Shown piece by piece: positions 17,546 to 26,146 of a stretch of 64,000 nt of DNA. Made by a program: the position numbers and the translations under genes. The notes under the pieces were generated by a model. The model worked only from the letters and a program-made list of their open reading frames with translations. It ran no database searches and was not told where the DNA came from. The DNA comes from Aquibacillus rhizosphaerae (GTDB taxonomy: Bacteria; Bacillota; Bacilli; Bacillales; Amphibacillaceae): positions 186,001-250,000 of the forward strand of contig NZ_JASTZU010000018.1 of assembly GCF_030282825.1 (NCBI RefSeq). Direction: 5' to 3'. The first letter of the stretch is position 1, and each line of letters begins with the position of its first letter.

Positions 17546-18076
17546 CTAGTTTGTTCTCTTTTTATTTATTATCAACCTTTTCATCATTCTTATTTGTCCA
17601 CGGTGGTTCATTTCATCCTCCATTACATGAAACCAAAGGTAATAATTATTATATGGTATATCATTTCCCCATTTGTTCTCCTCAAGCAACCAGCTATCAT
17701 TCTTTGACTTTAACAATGTTAAGGTATTACTTCTAACTTCTGATAATTGATTTAGATAATAATCTAGGGATTGTTTGTTTATTACCTCTCTTGCCTTGTC
17801 TCCAAGTTCTAAAGCTGCGCCCCATTTAGAGAACTCAGTTTCAGTTAAATCCCTTTTTTCATTTGATATAATTTGATGAACAAACTCAATCGATGCAATA
17901 TGTAATAGTAAAGCGCCAATTGTGTTAGCACTGGTATCAACGAGGAAATCTAAATCAGACTGAGTTAAATCTTGTATTTCATCCCATGTAACCGCTCGTG
18001 TATGCTCAAGCATAGAAACGAGTTCTCCAACTTTTTCAGTAAAACCATCCTGATTTCGTATTCTGTAATCAACCAT
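17546..18076 (-). CDS. DinB family protein
   Basis: A 176-residue four-helix bundle protein. The putative metal ligands are His in LLLHIASIE, His in LWFHVMEDE and His in EMNHRGQI, the usual DinB triad. B. subtilis relatives include thiol-dependent transferases; the role here is unknown despite the DNA-damage name. The ATG has CGGAGGTG upstream. No LexA box is visible next to it. Confidence 0.82.
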   Translation of the reverse strand: MVDYRIRNQDGFTEKVGELVSMLEHTRAVTWDEIQDLTQSDLDFLVDTSANTIGALLLHIASIEFVHQIISNEKRDLTETEFSKWGAALELGDKAREVINKQSLDYYLNQLSEVRSNTLTLLKSKNDSWLLEENKWGNDIPYNNYYLWFHVMEDEMNHRGQIRMMKRLIINKKRTN

Positions 18077-18126
18077 ACTTCACCTCCGTCCAATTACTTA
18101 CTTTTAAAATTTTGGCTGTATTACTA

Positions 18127-18570
18127 TTAGCCAAAATGTCTCACAAAATAATCTCTTGTTTCTTTATGCGTTAAAACAGTTAACACTTCTCTCTTCTGAA
18201 GAAACTTAATATCTTTAATTTCATCATCTATTGGTTTAAGCGTAGTTTTGTCACCGTAAAACTCAACATGAAACATCGTTATCTCTTGTTTTTGATAACC
18301 TATTTCAGACTGTATTTCAAGGGGGAATTGAAAGTGTATTTTTTCATCTAATTGATTTATAATTTTGTAATCACATGAGCCTGTTTCTTCTTTCAACTCT
18401 CTTAGGATAGCATTCTGTAAATCGAGATCGTGTTCCTCTACTCCACCTTTCACAAAATCCCATTCACCGTCAATACTCTGTTTTTCATCATTTATATTCA
18501 TTTTTACTTTGTGTATAATTATATACTCTTGATTACATGATATGATTGCGCCAACCGCTTTTCTTATCAT
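18127..18570 (-). CDS. Nudix hydrolase
   Basis: A 147-residue protein with a complete Nudix box, GGVEEHDLDLQNAILRELKE followed by ETG, so it can bind Mg and cleave a nucleoside-diphosphate-linked substrate. The N-terminus is MIRKAVGAIISCNQEYIII. Substrate unknown. RBS AGGAAGTG precedes the ATG at 18570. It lies 50 bp beyond dinB on the same strand. Confidence 0.85.
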   Translation of the reverse strand: MIRKAVGAIISCNQEYIIIHKVKMNINDEKQSIDGEWDFVKGGVEEHDLDLQNAILRELKEETGSCDYKIINQLDEKIHFQFPLEIQSEIGYQKQEITMFHVEFYGDKTTLKPIDDEIKDIKFLQKREVLTVLTHKETRDYFVRHFG

Positions 18571-18635
18571 TCATTTTTCACTTCCTGAAAGCTGTTTTTC
18601 TTATGCTTTAAACCCCTTAAATCAATCTACATCCA

Positions 18636-19045
18636 TCAACATTCAACATAAAAGTGCTGTGAGTTGTCGTCTAAGCAATATTCAATTCTTTGTCTGAAAT
18701 TTTTCCATGTTACCATATCTAATCCTTTATCAATAGGGAAATAGCCGACTTCTAAGCTTCGGCACTTGTTGTTAGTTCACCACCGATTGGAACAGCCAAA
18801 AATAAATGATTACAAATGGATAGATTAACATATTGAAATAGACCACAATACTTTGTGATTTCAACCGTTATCCCTGACTCTTCTTTTGTCTCTCTAATTG
18901 CAGCATGCTTTAATGATTCTCCTTCTTCTACCTGTCCACCAGGAATTTCCCAACCTCGACGTGGTCCTTTAATTAATAAAATTTCATTTTTAGCATTAAG
19001 TACAACAGTAGCTCCAGAAACTATATGTTTAGGTAGGTTGTTCAT
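18636..19045 (-). pseudogene. Nudix hydrolase, frameshifted near the C-terminus
   Basis: The first part (from ATG 19045, GGAGG eight bases upstream) is a good Nudix protein: WEIPGGQVEEGESLKHAAIR followed by ETKEESG. The frame stops at TAG about 97 codons in, after GGELTTSAEA. Shifting by one base restores a typical ending: LEVGYFPIDKGLDMVTWKNF, then RQRIEYCLDDNSQHFYVEC and TGA at 18636-18638. One base is missing near 18755, at GAAGC|TTAGAA. Either a real frameshift mutation that removes the C-terminal helix or a sequencing error. Confidence 0.8.
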
Positions 19046-19227
19046 ATATGTATCCTCCATTCCAAGTGGATTTTTGCGTTGAAAAGCTTTTTACAATAAT
19101 CGAATAGTAGGCAGTTATAGTGTGCGTTCTACTGCATGCAATTTTAAACCTACAAATTCACTAACTAATTTTAACATAAATATCCAAAATATCTTACGAA
19201 TTAATGATTAGTCCAGTAAACAACAAA

Positions 19228-19265
19228 ACAGACCATCTAAATTTCATATAAATTAGATGGTCTGT
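19228..19265 (-). terminator. Terminator of the thyA-dfrA transcript
   Basis: A 13-bp stem (19228-19240 with 19253-19265); the minus side continues TTTGTTG. It lies just after the dfrA stop codon. Confidence 0.75.
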
Positions 19266-19297
19266 CTTTATAGTATTCACTTCAGATAACAGTATCC

Positions 19298-19786
19298 TTA
19301 TTTACGATTATATTGAATAAAATAATAATCATAAATATTTTTTTCATCTTTAATACCTTTTTCTTTTTTGGTGGTTTCCCATTCTTGTTCATCAAAATCA
19401 GGAAAATACGTATCGCCAGGAAAATCTTCGTCTATTAGCGTCATATACATACGATCAGCGTAAGGAAGTATTTGTTCGAAAATATTTCCTCCACCGATAA
19501 CGAAATACTCTACTTTAGGGTTTTCTTTACTCCATTCAATTACCGTGTCAATCGAATGGATGACCTGACAGTCTTGTTGTTCGTATGAAGTATCTCGTGT
19601 AATCACAACATTTGTACGGTTTGGTAGCGGACCATTCATCGAATCAAATGTTTTTCTTCCCATAATAACAATGTTTGAGGTAGTTAAATTTTTAAAGAAC
19701 TTCAAATCACTTGGCAATCTCCAAGGTAATGTATTATTATGTCCAATTACTCGGTTTCGGTCCATAGCGTAAAGCAATGAAATCAT
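19298..19786 (-). CDS. dfrA: Dihydrofolate reductase
   Basis: A 162-residue DHFR. MISLLYAMDRNRVIGHNNTL is the nucleotide and folate loop, PWRLPSDLKFF holds the catalytic Asp27, MGRKTFDSM and FVIGGGNIFEQ bind NADPH. It regenerates tetrahydrofolate from the dihydrofolate that thymidylate synthase makes; the two genes are 21 bp apart. ATG follows AAGGAGGTC. Confidence 0.97.
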   Translation of the reverse strand: MISLLYAMDRNRVIGHNNTLPWRLPSDLKFFKNLTTSNIVIMGRKTFDSMNGPLPNRTNVVITRDTSYEQQDCQVIHSIDTVIEWSKENPKVEYFVIGGGNIFEQILPYADRMYMTLIDEDFPGDTYFPDFDEQEWETTKKEKGIKDEKNIYDYYFIQYNRK

Positions 19787-19807
19787 ACTTGACCTCCTTG
19801 TTTAATC

Positions 19808-20767
19808 TTAAACAGCAACGGGTGCTTTTATTGCTGAATGTGACTCATAATTTACTATCTCCATATCTTCCATTTCAAAATCGAATATAGAGGTAATGGA
19901 TTGGTTTAATTTTAATGTTGGAAAATTCATCGGTGTTCGGTTAAGTTGTGTATTTACTTGTTCTATATGATTGGAATAAATATGCGCATCACCTAATGTG
20001 TGAATAAACTCACCAACCTCTAAATTACATTCATGTGCAATAAGGTGGGTTAGTAATGCATAACTCGCAATGTTAAAAGGGACACCAAGAAATACGTCTC
20101 CACTTCGTTGGTATAATTGACAAGACAATTTTCCTTCTGCAACATAAAACTGGAACATGGTGTGGCATGGTGGTAATGCCATATTAGAAGGAACATCTTC
20201 TGGGTTCCACGCAGTAACCATATGTCTTCTAGAATCTGGATTTACTTTAATTGATTCAATAACTTGTTTTAATTGATCAATTGTTTCACCTTGAGACGTC
20301 TTCCATGCGCGCCACTGTTGTCCATAAACAGATCCAAGATTTCCATACTTTTCTGCAAATGCATCATCATTTACTATTTTCTCTTTAAACTTCTCCATCT
20401 CAATCGAATATAGTTCATGAAACTGTGCATCTGTTTGACTTCTGTTCCCAAAATCAGTCATGTCGGGTCCACTATAGGCTTCACTTTCTACCCATTGTTT
20501 AAACGCCCACTCATTCCAAATATTGTTGTTATATTTTAGTAAATACTGGATATTTGTATCACCTTTAATAAACCAGAGTAATTCACTTGCGATTAGACGG
20601 AAAGGAACGCGCTTTGTTGTTAATAATGGAAACCCTTGACTTAAATCAAATCGCATTTGATGTCCAAATACAGATAGTGTACCTGTATTCGTACGATCTT
20701 CTTTTTTAGATCCAGTTTCTAAAACCGTTCTACACAAATCCAAATAGGCTTGTTCACCTGTTGCCAT
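19808..20767 (-). CDS. thyA: Thymidylate synthase
   Basis: A 319-residue ThyA that methylates dUMP to dTMP. The catalytic Cys is in [12 protein letters not shown], followed by [20 protein letters not shown]; the C-terminus IKAPVAV is conserved. Compared with the 264-residue form it has the roughly 50-residue insertion seen in Lactobacillus-type enzymes. I chose ATG 20767 because GAAGGAGCG lies seven bases upstream, against an ATG 45 bases further out. First gene of the thyA-dfrA operon. Confidence 0.97.
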   Translation of the reverse strand: MATGEQAYLDLCRTVLETGSKKEDRTNTGTLSVFGHQMRFDLSQGFPLLTTKRVPFRLIASELLWFIKGDTNIQYLLKYNNNIWNEWAFKQWVESEAYSGPDMTDFGNRSQTDAQFHELYSIEMEKFKEKIVNDDAFAEKYGNLGSVYGQQWRAWKTSQGETIDQLKQVIESIKVNPDSRRHMVTAWNPEDVPSNMALPPCHTMFQFYVAEGKLSCQLYQRSGDVFLGVPFNIASYALLTHLIAHECNLEVGEFIHTLGDAHIYSNHIEQVNTQLNRTPMNFPTLKLNQSITSIFDFEMEDMEIVNYESHSAIKAPVAV

Positions 20768-20842
20768 AGTATTACGCTCCTTCATTAAGACATGTTCACT
20801 TTTAAAACTCATTAAAATAGAAAGATAGATTTATATAATCCT

Positions 20843-21625
20843 TTAATCCAAATATATCTGATCAAAGTTAGTAAAAGTTATCGATGAAAACTCATTAAAA
20901 AGTTCATAGGTAACTGGCGCTTTTAATTTTATAATAGCATTCGTTCTTTTATTTTTATAATAATACGCAAACATTTCAGCAAAATATTCTGATGGGTAAT
21001 TTACAAAGTAGTCTTGTCCAGAAAACATGAATTCGACTTCTTTGTTCCATGCATGTTGTATTTTAGTAGCATAACTAGGGTCATTCATTAACACGTGATA
21101 TACCGTGTGCCCTATTTCATGTAGTTCTAAATTTATTGAACTATGACCTTTGCCAGGCATACTTGCTCCTATTTTAGCAGATACTAACCAACTACCACCT
21201 GATCCTGGTACGTTCTCCCAGGTTGTTTCTCGCTTCCAGCCACGTGGTTGGTCCCATTTTAAATAATATAACAAAGGCTCATCTGTTAGTTTTCCTTCAA
21301 ATAGTCTTACCTTTACACCTTGATCTACGAGCATTTCTAATAATGCACGATCAATACGGTTGATCCGATTAACCATGTTAGATAACGATTTAGTATCTGT
21401 TAACTTTTCAGGAATGATGATTAATTTGTATAACAAATCAGCATTTTTAAGTGACTGTAATTGTAATAGGTCCTGATTACCTTTTGCGTGTTGCAGCATT
21501 ATTCCATTAAACGGTCTTGTAATTTCAACATAAGGAAGAAATGAAAAGAATAAAATGATAACCATAACCCTTATTCGCTTTAACCATATTTTCATTCTAG
21601 TCCCAAAGCCAAACCAGAAATACAC
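20843..21625 (-). CDS. Anthrax lethal-factor-like zinc metalloprotease, secreted or anchored
   Basis: A protein of about 250-260 residues with an N-terminal hydrophobic signal/anchor (IRVMVIILFFSFLPYV) and a zincin motif LELHEIGHTVYH, followed by a Glu ligand region YPSEYFAEMFAYYY. The arrangement HExxH then (S/P)xEYFAE matches the catalytic (ATLF-like) domain of anthrax lethal factor and its chromosomal relatives. Target unknown. The start is uncertain: GTG at 21625 and ATG at 21595 are possible, and only the second gives a clean signal sequence. Separated from thyA by 75 bp. Confidence 0.7.
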   Translation of the reverse strand: MYFWFGFGTRMKIWLKRIRVMVIILFFSFLPYVEITRPFNGIMLQHAKGNQDLLQLQSLKNADLLYKLIIIPEKLTDTKSLSNMVNRINRIDRALLEMLVDQGVKVRLFEGKLTDEPLLYYLKWDQPRGWKRETTWENVPGSGGSWLVSAKIGASMPGKGHSSINLELHEIGHTVYHVLMNDPSYATKIQHAWNKEVEFMFSGQDYFVNYPSEYFAEMFAYYYKNKRTNAIIKLKAPVTYELFNEFSSITFTNFDQIYLD

Positions 21626-21770
21626 ACTTAATAATCTTGTTGAAGTTAAAAAAGTAGGTAATCTAATTGTAACATATTACAAAAATATTTCGTTTATTTA
21701 TTTGCGGTATATTCTGCTTTTATTTACATAAACCTTGAAAAGAGAACAATAATGGAAAGGGGAGTTTTGC

Positions 21771-22829
21771 ATGCTAACTAATGGAAATGTGCAGCACGTC
21801 GTCAAACATTCCATGGCTTATGGATTTGTACTAAGTCAACCATTCTCCTTTTATGTAGATGCATACCCAATGTTACAAAATGAGGTGTTAGAAGAATCTA
21901 CTACACTTGAATATGGTCAGCACAGCGCCGCTGTAAGAGTACTTCAGCATAAACTAAACAAACTTTCGTACTATGATAAATCAATAGATGGAGAATTTGG
22001 AGTATTAACAGAGCATGCATTAAAGAAACTACAACATGAGAATGATATTACTGTTAGTGGTAAGGCGGATATTATCACCGTTAACAAGATTGTGACACTT
22101 GAACGCGAGAAATATTTACGACCATTAAAGTCAATTAAAAGTACGTTTCATCCTGGTGATACGGGAGAAGAAATCAAAACAATTCAAAAGGCGCTTCATT
22201 ATTTCGGATACTACAAAGAAGAAATAGACGGTATTTACGGACCGATGACAGACCGCGCTCTTAAAGCCTTTCAAGAAGACAATGGATTAGAAGTAGAAAA
22301 AGAAGTAAATGAAAAAACAATCGATGCGATTTATACTGCCGAACCACAAACAGAAAATAAACAACCAAAAGAGGAACTTGAACAATCTCAACAAACAGAA
22401 AAATCACAAGAAACAAAAAGTGATACTAAGAAGGTTGAAAAAACTGAAACACAGCAAAGCTTTAATACTTCAAATCTAATAACGAATGCGAAAGAGTTAG
22501 TTGGAACTCCTTATGTTTGGGGTGGAACTTCTCCAAGTGGGTTTGATTGTAGTGGATTTATCCAATATGTTTTTCAATCACTAGGAATTAATGTCCCACG
22601 AACGGTATCTGATATTTGGAATATGACGAAACCAGTAGAAAATCTTTCCATCGGAGATTTTGTTTTCTACGAAACATATAAAGCAGGCCCTTCGCACATG
22701 GGAATCTATGTCGGAAATGGCGAATTCATTCATGCCGGTGAATCGAGAGGTGTAGAAGTTAGTAGTATGGATAATTCTTATTGGAGTGAAAAATATATAG
22801 GAGCTAAACGTGTAGTTATTCAAAAATAA
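21771..22829 (+). CDS. Cell-wall hydrolase: two peptidoglycan-binding domains plus NlpC/P60
   Basis: A 352-residue protein with two PG_binding_1 repeats (about 46-105, GEFGVLTEHALKKLQ; and about 125-180, GIYGPMTDRALKAFQ), a Gln/Glu/Lys-rich linker and an NlpC/P60 domain. The catalytic Cys is in GFDCSGFIQYVF and the His in GPSHMGIYVGNGEFIH. Such enzymes cut D-Glu-meso-DAP bonds. The N-terminus is unusual: it starts MLTNGNVQHVVKHSMAYGFV and has only a weak hydrophobic core before a possible VDA cleavage site. ATG follows AAGGGGAG. Its own terminator follows. Confidence 0.88.
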   Translation: MLTNGNVQHVVKHSMAYGFVLSQPFSFYVDAYPMLQNEVLEESTTLEYGQHSAAVRVLQHKLNKLSYYDKSIDGEFGVLTEHALKKLQHENDITVSGKADIITVNKIVTLEREKYLRPLKSIKSTFHPGDTGEEIKTIQKALHYFGYYKEEIDGIYGPMTDRALKAFQEDNGLEVEKEVNEKTIDAIYTAEPQTENKQPKEELEQSQQTEKSQETKSDTKKVEKTETQQSFNTSNLITNAKELVGTPYVWGGTSPSGFDCSGFIQYVFQSLGINVPRTVSDIWNMTKPVENLSIGDFVFYETYKAGPSHMGIYVGNGEFIHAGESRGVEVSSMDNSYWSEKYIGAKRVVIQK

Positions 22830-22848
22830 CTCGTACACATACAACAAG

Positions 22849-22895
22849 ATGAATCTCAAGCCTACCGTGCATAGTTGGCATGAGATTCATTTTTA
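22849..22895 (+). terminator. Terminator after the NlpC/P60 gene
   Basis: ATGAATCTCA (22849-22858) pairs with TGAGATTCAT (22881-22890), extended by GCC/GGC inside, then TTTTTATAG on the + strand. Confidence 0.8.
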
Positions 22896-22900
22896 TAGAT

Positions 22901-23494
22901 TTAGTATGTATTCCATTCATCATAAAACTGATCTAAAAAAGACTGCATCACTCGATGTCTTTGTCCTGCAATAGATTTGGCAGTACTCGTATGCATTAAA
23001 TCTTTTAATAATAATAGTTTGTCATAAAAATGTTGTACGCTCGTTCCCTTTGTTTCATCATCACTGTGTATCAAACTACCAATACTGCCACCATAGGCAA
23101 AGGTTCTGGCAATCCCTATCGCACCAATTGCATCCATACGATCTGCATCCTGTACAATTTTTCCTTCTATTGTTTCTGGTTGTCTACCTTTACTAAAGGA
23201 AACATCCCTAATTGCCATATCAATTTCATGAATCAGTTGTTCGGATAGTTCAAGACTGACTAAAAACTGATGTAATTTTTGTTTTTCTGCTTCTGGATTA
23301 GAAAATAACTTTTTATCTCCTATGTCATGTAACCAACCAGCTGCTTCAACAACAAATGGATTAGCCTTTTCTGTTTCCGCAATCTTTTTAGCCATATTCG
23401 CGACCCTTTTCATATGATGAAAGTCGTGTCCAGAAGAATCTTGATGAAATAAATCAAATACATAGGCCTCGATTTGTTGTAATTTACTATTCAT
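22901..23494 (-). CDS. HD-domain phosphohydrolase (YpgQ-like)
   Basis: A 197-residue HD protein. His and HD ligands are in GHDFHHMKRVANMA and AAGWLHDIGDKKL; DADRMDAIGAIGIARTF supplies the distal Asp and is typical of YpgQ/YedJ pyrophosphatase-like proteins. I chose ATG 23494, seven bases after AAGGAG; the start lies just past the stop codon of the upstream DUF72 gene (23506), so the two are translationally coupled. Confidence 0.87.
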   Translation of the reverse strand: MNSKLQQIEAYVFDLFHQDSSGHDFHHMKRVANMAKKIAETEKANPFVVEAAGWLHDIGDKKLFSNPEAEKQKLHQFLVSLELSEQLIHEIDMAIRDVSFSKGRQPETIEGKIVQDADRMDAIGAIGIARTFAYGGSIGSLIHSDDETKGTSVQHFYDKLLLLKDLMHTSTAKSIAGQRHRVMQSFLDQFYDEWNTY

Positions 23495-23505
23495 TTTCAT
23501 ACTCC

Positions 23506-24360
23506 TTACCAATTAAATAAATCCATTTGTTTTGGATTTAAATTTTTGTACGTTATATTTAATAGATTGATTAGCTGCTTTGCGTTATCTGCAGCGTCCC
23601 CACCTGAATTATTATTAAAAAGTACCGTAATCTCTCTTGTCTCTTTTTGCAACTTTTCAATATTTTTAACCCATTCTTGTAATTCCTTTTCATTATAGTT
23701 ATAAAGAAAACGCACTTCTCTCCAATCGTCTCGTCCATTTCTATTCCAACCATGAACATTCCTACCATGAAAACGAACCAGTGTTTTATTTTCATCGGTA
23801 GATTCTAATACAAGTGGAACAGAAGCAGACCCTGCTTGTGGTTCATCACATATGGAATGAATCCACCCCTCTTCCCTCATAAACTGTAACGTATCCTGTC
23901 TATGTTCTGGTAAAAACCAACTTTGATTTCTAAACTCTAGCGCTAAAGGTAAATCTGGAAACAGTCGTTTTGTCTTTTTTAATTTTCGAATGTTTTCTTG
24001 ATTAAGGTCAAACCAAGGTGGGAATTGAAATAAAATTGCATTTAACTTATTTGCAGTAATAACAGGTTGAATTGATTGAAGGTACGCTTCAAACAATGCT
24101 CTTGCTTCTTGGTTTGTCATAGAAGACTTATCATGGCCTGTCATTGTTTGATGAGCTTTGATAATAAAAGAGAAATTATCAGGAGTTTCCTTCACCCATT
24201 TTTGATAGTTTTTCTCAGGTTGAATTGCATAGAAAGCTGTATCAACTTCGACAACTGGGAAATGCGAACTATACGTTTCTAATTTGTTTTTCGAAGCACC
24301 TTTATCTATGTATAAGCGATCATGGTCTCCCCAACCTGTTAAACCAATAAGAATTGACAT
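23506..24360 (-). CDS. DUF72 family protein (YunF-like)
   Basis: A 284-residue TIM-barrel-like protein beginning MSILIGLTGWGDHDRLYIDK, with EVDTAFYAIQP, FIIKAHQTMTGH, ILFQFPPWFDLN, LALEFRNQSWF and VLFNNNSGGDAADNAKQL. All are DUF72 (COG1801) signatures. The biochemical role is not known. ATG has GGAGG upstream. It is the first gene of a two-gene unit with the HD protein. Confidence 0.9.
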   Translation of the reverse strand: MSILIGLTGWGDHDRLYIDKGASKNKLETYSSHFPVVEVDTAFYAIQPEKNYQKWVKETPDNFSFIIKAHQTMTGHDKSSMTNQEARALFEAYLQSIQPVITANKLNAILFQFPPWFDLNQENIRKLKKTKRLFPDLPLALEFRNQSWFLPEHRQDTLQFMREEGWIHSICDEPQAGSASVPLVLESTDENKTLVRFHGRNVHGWNRNGRDDWREVRFLYNYNEKELQEWVKNIEKLQKETREITVLFNNNSGGDAADNAKQLINLLNITYKNLNPKQMDLFNW

Positions 24361-24574
24361 GATTTTTCCTCCATTTAAACCTTAACAACGTATCTTTTAT
24401 TATCATAGTATATCCTTTAAAAATAAACAAAAGATGTGGTGAAAATCCTGGAACACTTTTTGTTCTTAAACTACTTTTTCTGCTTTGTTTTGACAATATT
24501 TTTGACGAATTTCAAGTTAATTCGACTTACTAAAACCCCAGAAAAATAGGCTGTTACATTCTTTTTCCAATTTC

Positions 24575-24603
24575 TTGACTGTCATAAAAAAATCAGCTAT
24601 ATT
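24575..24603 (+). promoter_or_regulatory. Strong sigma-A promoter of the csp leader
   Basis: TTGACT (24575-24580), 17-base spacer, TATATT (24598-24603). Transcription should start near 24610, about 155 bases before the csp start codon, giving a long leader. Confidence 0.7.
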
Positions 24604-24641
24604 TGACTCAAGCAAAGAAGATGTATGGATTCATTAATGAC

Positions 24642-24711
24642 AGGTAGCTTCTTTAGAAGTGGATGAAATTGTGATCCTATCCTTCTAAAGTAGCTACCTT
24701 TTTATTTGTCT
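24642..24711 (+). promoter_or_regulatory. Long hairpin with T-run inside the csp leader (attenuator or small-RNA terminator)
   Basis: AGGTAGCT (24642-24649) and CTTTAGAAG (24651-24659) pair with CTTCTAAAG (24682-24690) and AGCTACCT (24692-24699); an inner GGAT/ATCC closes a short loop. TTTTTATTTG follows. The structure is a textbook intrinsic terminator, yet it lies between the only good promoter and the csp gene. Either csp is attenuated, or a separate RNA of about 100 bases ends here. Confidence 0.65.
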
Positions 24712-24766
24712 ATCATCTTGTTTGTATTACCACGTTTGACGTGAAAGTCTTAGGAGGATTATCAAC

Positions 24767-24967
24767 ATGCAAAATGGTATCGTAAAATGGTTTAATGCAG
24801 AAAAAGGTTATGGTTTTATCCAAATCGAAGAGGGAAATGATGTATTCGTTCACTTCTCTGCTATTCAGGAAGAAGGCTTCAAAACACTAGAAGAAGGTCA
24901 AGAAGTTTCGTTTGAAGTAGTCGATGGAGACCGTGGCCCTCAAGCAGCTAATGTAACAAAAAAATAA
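24767..24967 (+). CDS. Cold-shock protein (CspA family)
   Basis: A 66-residue single cold-shock domain. RNP1 is KGYGFI and RNP2 VFVHFSAI; acidic and aromatic residues sit at the usual RNA-binding positions. It acts as an RNA chaperone and antiterminator. ATG follows AGGAGG. The leader contains a long hairpin (24642-24711) and a small palindrome CACGTTTGACGTG (24732-24744) just before the ribosome site, so post-transcriptional control is likely. Confidence 0.96.
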   Translation: MQNGIVKWFNAEKGYGFIQIEEGNDVFVHFSAIQEEGFKTLEEGQEVSFEVVDGDRGPQAANVTKK

Positions 24968-24983
24968 ATAAGCACTTATAATT

Positions 24984-25014
24984 AGGCGGTGATCCTAGTG
25001 GGTCATCGTCTTTT
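24984..25014 (+). terminator. Terminator after csp
   Basis: GGCGGTGA (24984-24991) pairs with TCATCGTC (25002-25009), including two G-T pairs, followed by TTTTCTTG. Confidence 0.65.
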
Positions 25015-25047
25015 CTTGTAGAATAGGCAATTATAGATGTAGTGTCC

Positions 25048-25175
25048 TGTGGATAACTGACTATTGCATGTGCACGTCGAGCTACAGCGCCTACCCGAAT
25101 CGAACATCTTTGTGGTAAAGAGCACCACATAGATGTTCGTCTTAATTGCTCTAGGGTGAGCAAGGAGTCCAGAGC
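25048..25175 (+). repeat. Intergenic stem-loop repeat, copy 1
   Basis: Begins TGTGGATAAC, contains ACGTC, CAGC and CCTA at the same offsets as the copy at 45868, then a hairpin: 25101-25109 pairs with 25131-25139 and TGTGGT (25111-25116) with ACCACA (25124-25129), one T-T mismatch between. The stem sequence differs from the other copy but pairing is kept. Non-coding. Confidence 0.65.
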
Positions 25176-25346
25176 TTTTCTTCTAGAATACAAGATTGTT
25201 GACAGTTATATTTTAATTTATTGTCAATGGAGTTAATTTCATAATTACCTTATTTCAGTCATCTCAGATAATATATTGTTGTAGGCGAAGACAAAATTGT
25301 TATTATGAAATTGTTTAAACTAAAATGGAATACAGTGGTGAAAACA

Positions 25347-25388
25347 CCCGCGGTTCGTAAACTCCCGCGTTAACAAAACTAAGGAGGA
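25347..25388 (+). promoter_or_regulatory. PreQ1-I riboswitch
   Basis: CGCGG (25349-25353), TTC, loop GTAAACTC, CCGCG (25365-25369), then TTAACAAAACTAAGGAGG. The short P1 stem plus an A-rich tail ending in CTAAGG is the type I preQ1 aptamer. The ribosome site (25381-25389) overlaps the aptamer's 3' end, so ligand binding should block translation of the transporter that follows. Confidence 0.85.
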
Positions 25389-25395
25389 GTTTCGT

Positions 25396-26079
25396 TTGTT
25401 TAATGAAAGCTTGTGGATTATTTTTGCATTAGTCAACTTTAGTATGTTGATTATAGTGTATCGTATTTTTGGGAAGCCAGGATTATTTGTCTGGATTGGG
25501 ATGTCAACGGTGATTGCCAATATCCAAGTAATCAAAACAGTAGAATTGATTGGGTTGACAGCTACCTTAGGTAACATCATTTACGGTACAGCCTTTTTAG
25601 CAACGGATATTTTGAATGAGAAATATGGAAAAAAAGACGCTAAAAAAGCAGTTTGGATGGGTTTTTCTACACTCATTGCGATGACGATTATGATGCAATT
25701 AGCATTAAAATTCCAACCACACCCTAGTGATATTGCCCAAGAATCGTTAATGACATTGTTTGGTATCGTGCCCAAGGTTGCGATTGGGAGTCTAATTGCT
25801 TATATTGTTAGTCAATATTTTGATGTATGGATTTATTCAAAGATTAAAAGACTATTACCAGATGAAAAATACTTATGGATAAGAAATAACGGAAGTACCA
25901 TGGTCAGTCAGCTACTAGATAGCTTTATCTTTTGTTTCATCGCCTTTTATGGTGAGTATCCAATAAATATTTGGTTAGAAATCTTTTTGACCACGTATGT
26001 TATTAAATTTATCGTTGCTGCCATTGACACGCCGTTCTTATACTTAGCAAAACGTATGCATATACAAAAACAACAATAA
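25396..26079 (+). CDS. Queuosine precursor transporter (YpdP/YhhQ, VUT family)
   Basis: A 227-residue membrane protein with about six helices. The family signature is GNIIYGTAFLATDILNEKYG with KKAVWMGF behind it; QLLDSFIFCFIAF is the second. It imports preQ1 or preQ0 for queuosine synthesis. The start is TTG at 25396, six bases after AAGGAGGAG, which is the expression platform of the preQ1 riboswitch. That riboswitch directly supports the assignment. No queuosine biosynthesis genes lie in this window. Confidence 0.93.
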   Translation: MFNESLWIIFALVNFSMLIIVYRIFGKPGLFVWIGMSTVIANIQVIKTVELIGLTATLGNIIYGTAFLATDILNEKYGKKDAKKAVWMGFSTLIAMTIMMQLALKFQPHPSDIAQESLMTLFGIVPKVAIGSLIAYIVSQYFDVWIYSKIKRLLPDEKYLWIRNNGSTMVSQLLDSFIFCFIAFYGEYPINIWLEIFLTTYVIKFIVAAIDTPFLYLAKRMHIQKQQ

Positions 26080-26146
26080 ACATACAATATGGGAGGGTTA
26101 CTACATGTAGCCCTCAAATTTAAATTATAATTCAAGGAGAAAAATC

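Noticed and set aside
25080-25180. Possible tRNA or tRNA-like gene in the GC-richer patch after csp
   Set aside because: No cloverleaf can be drawn and there is no acceptor stem or T-loop; the hairpin belongs to the repeat family.
24948-25193. 81-codon minus-strand frame after csp
   Set aside because: It covers the csp terminator and the stem-loop repeat, has no ribosome site, and its composition reflects the hairpins.
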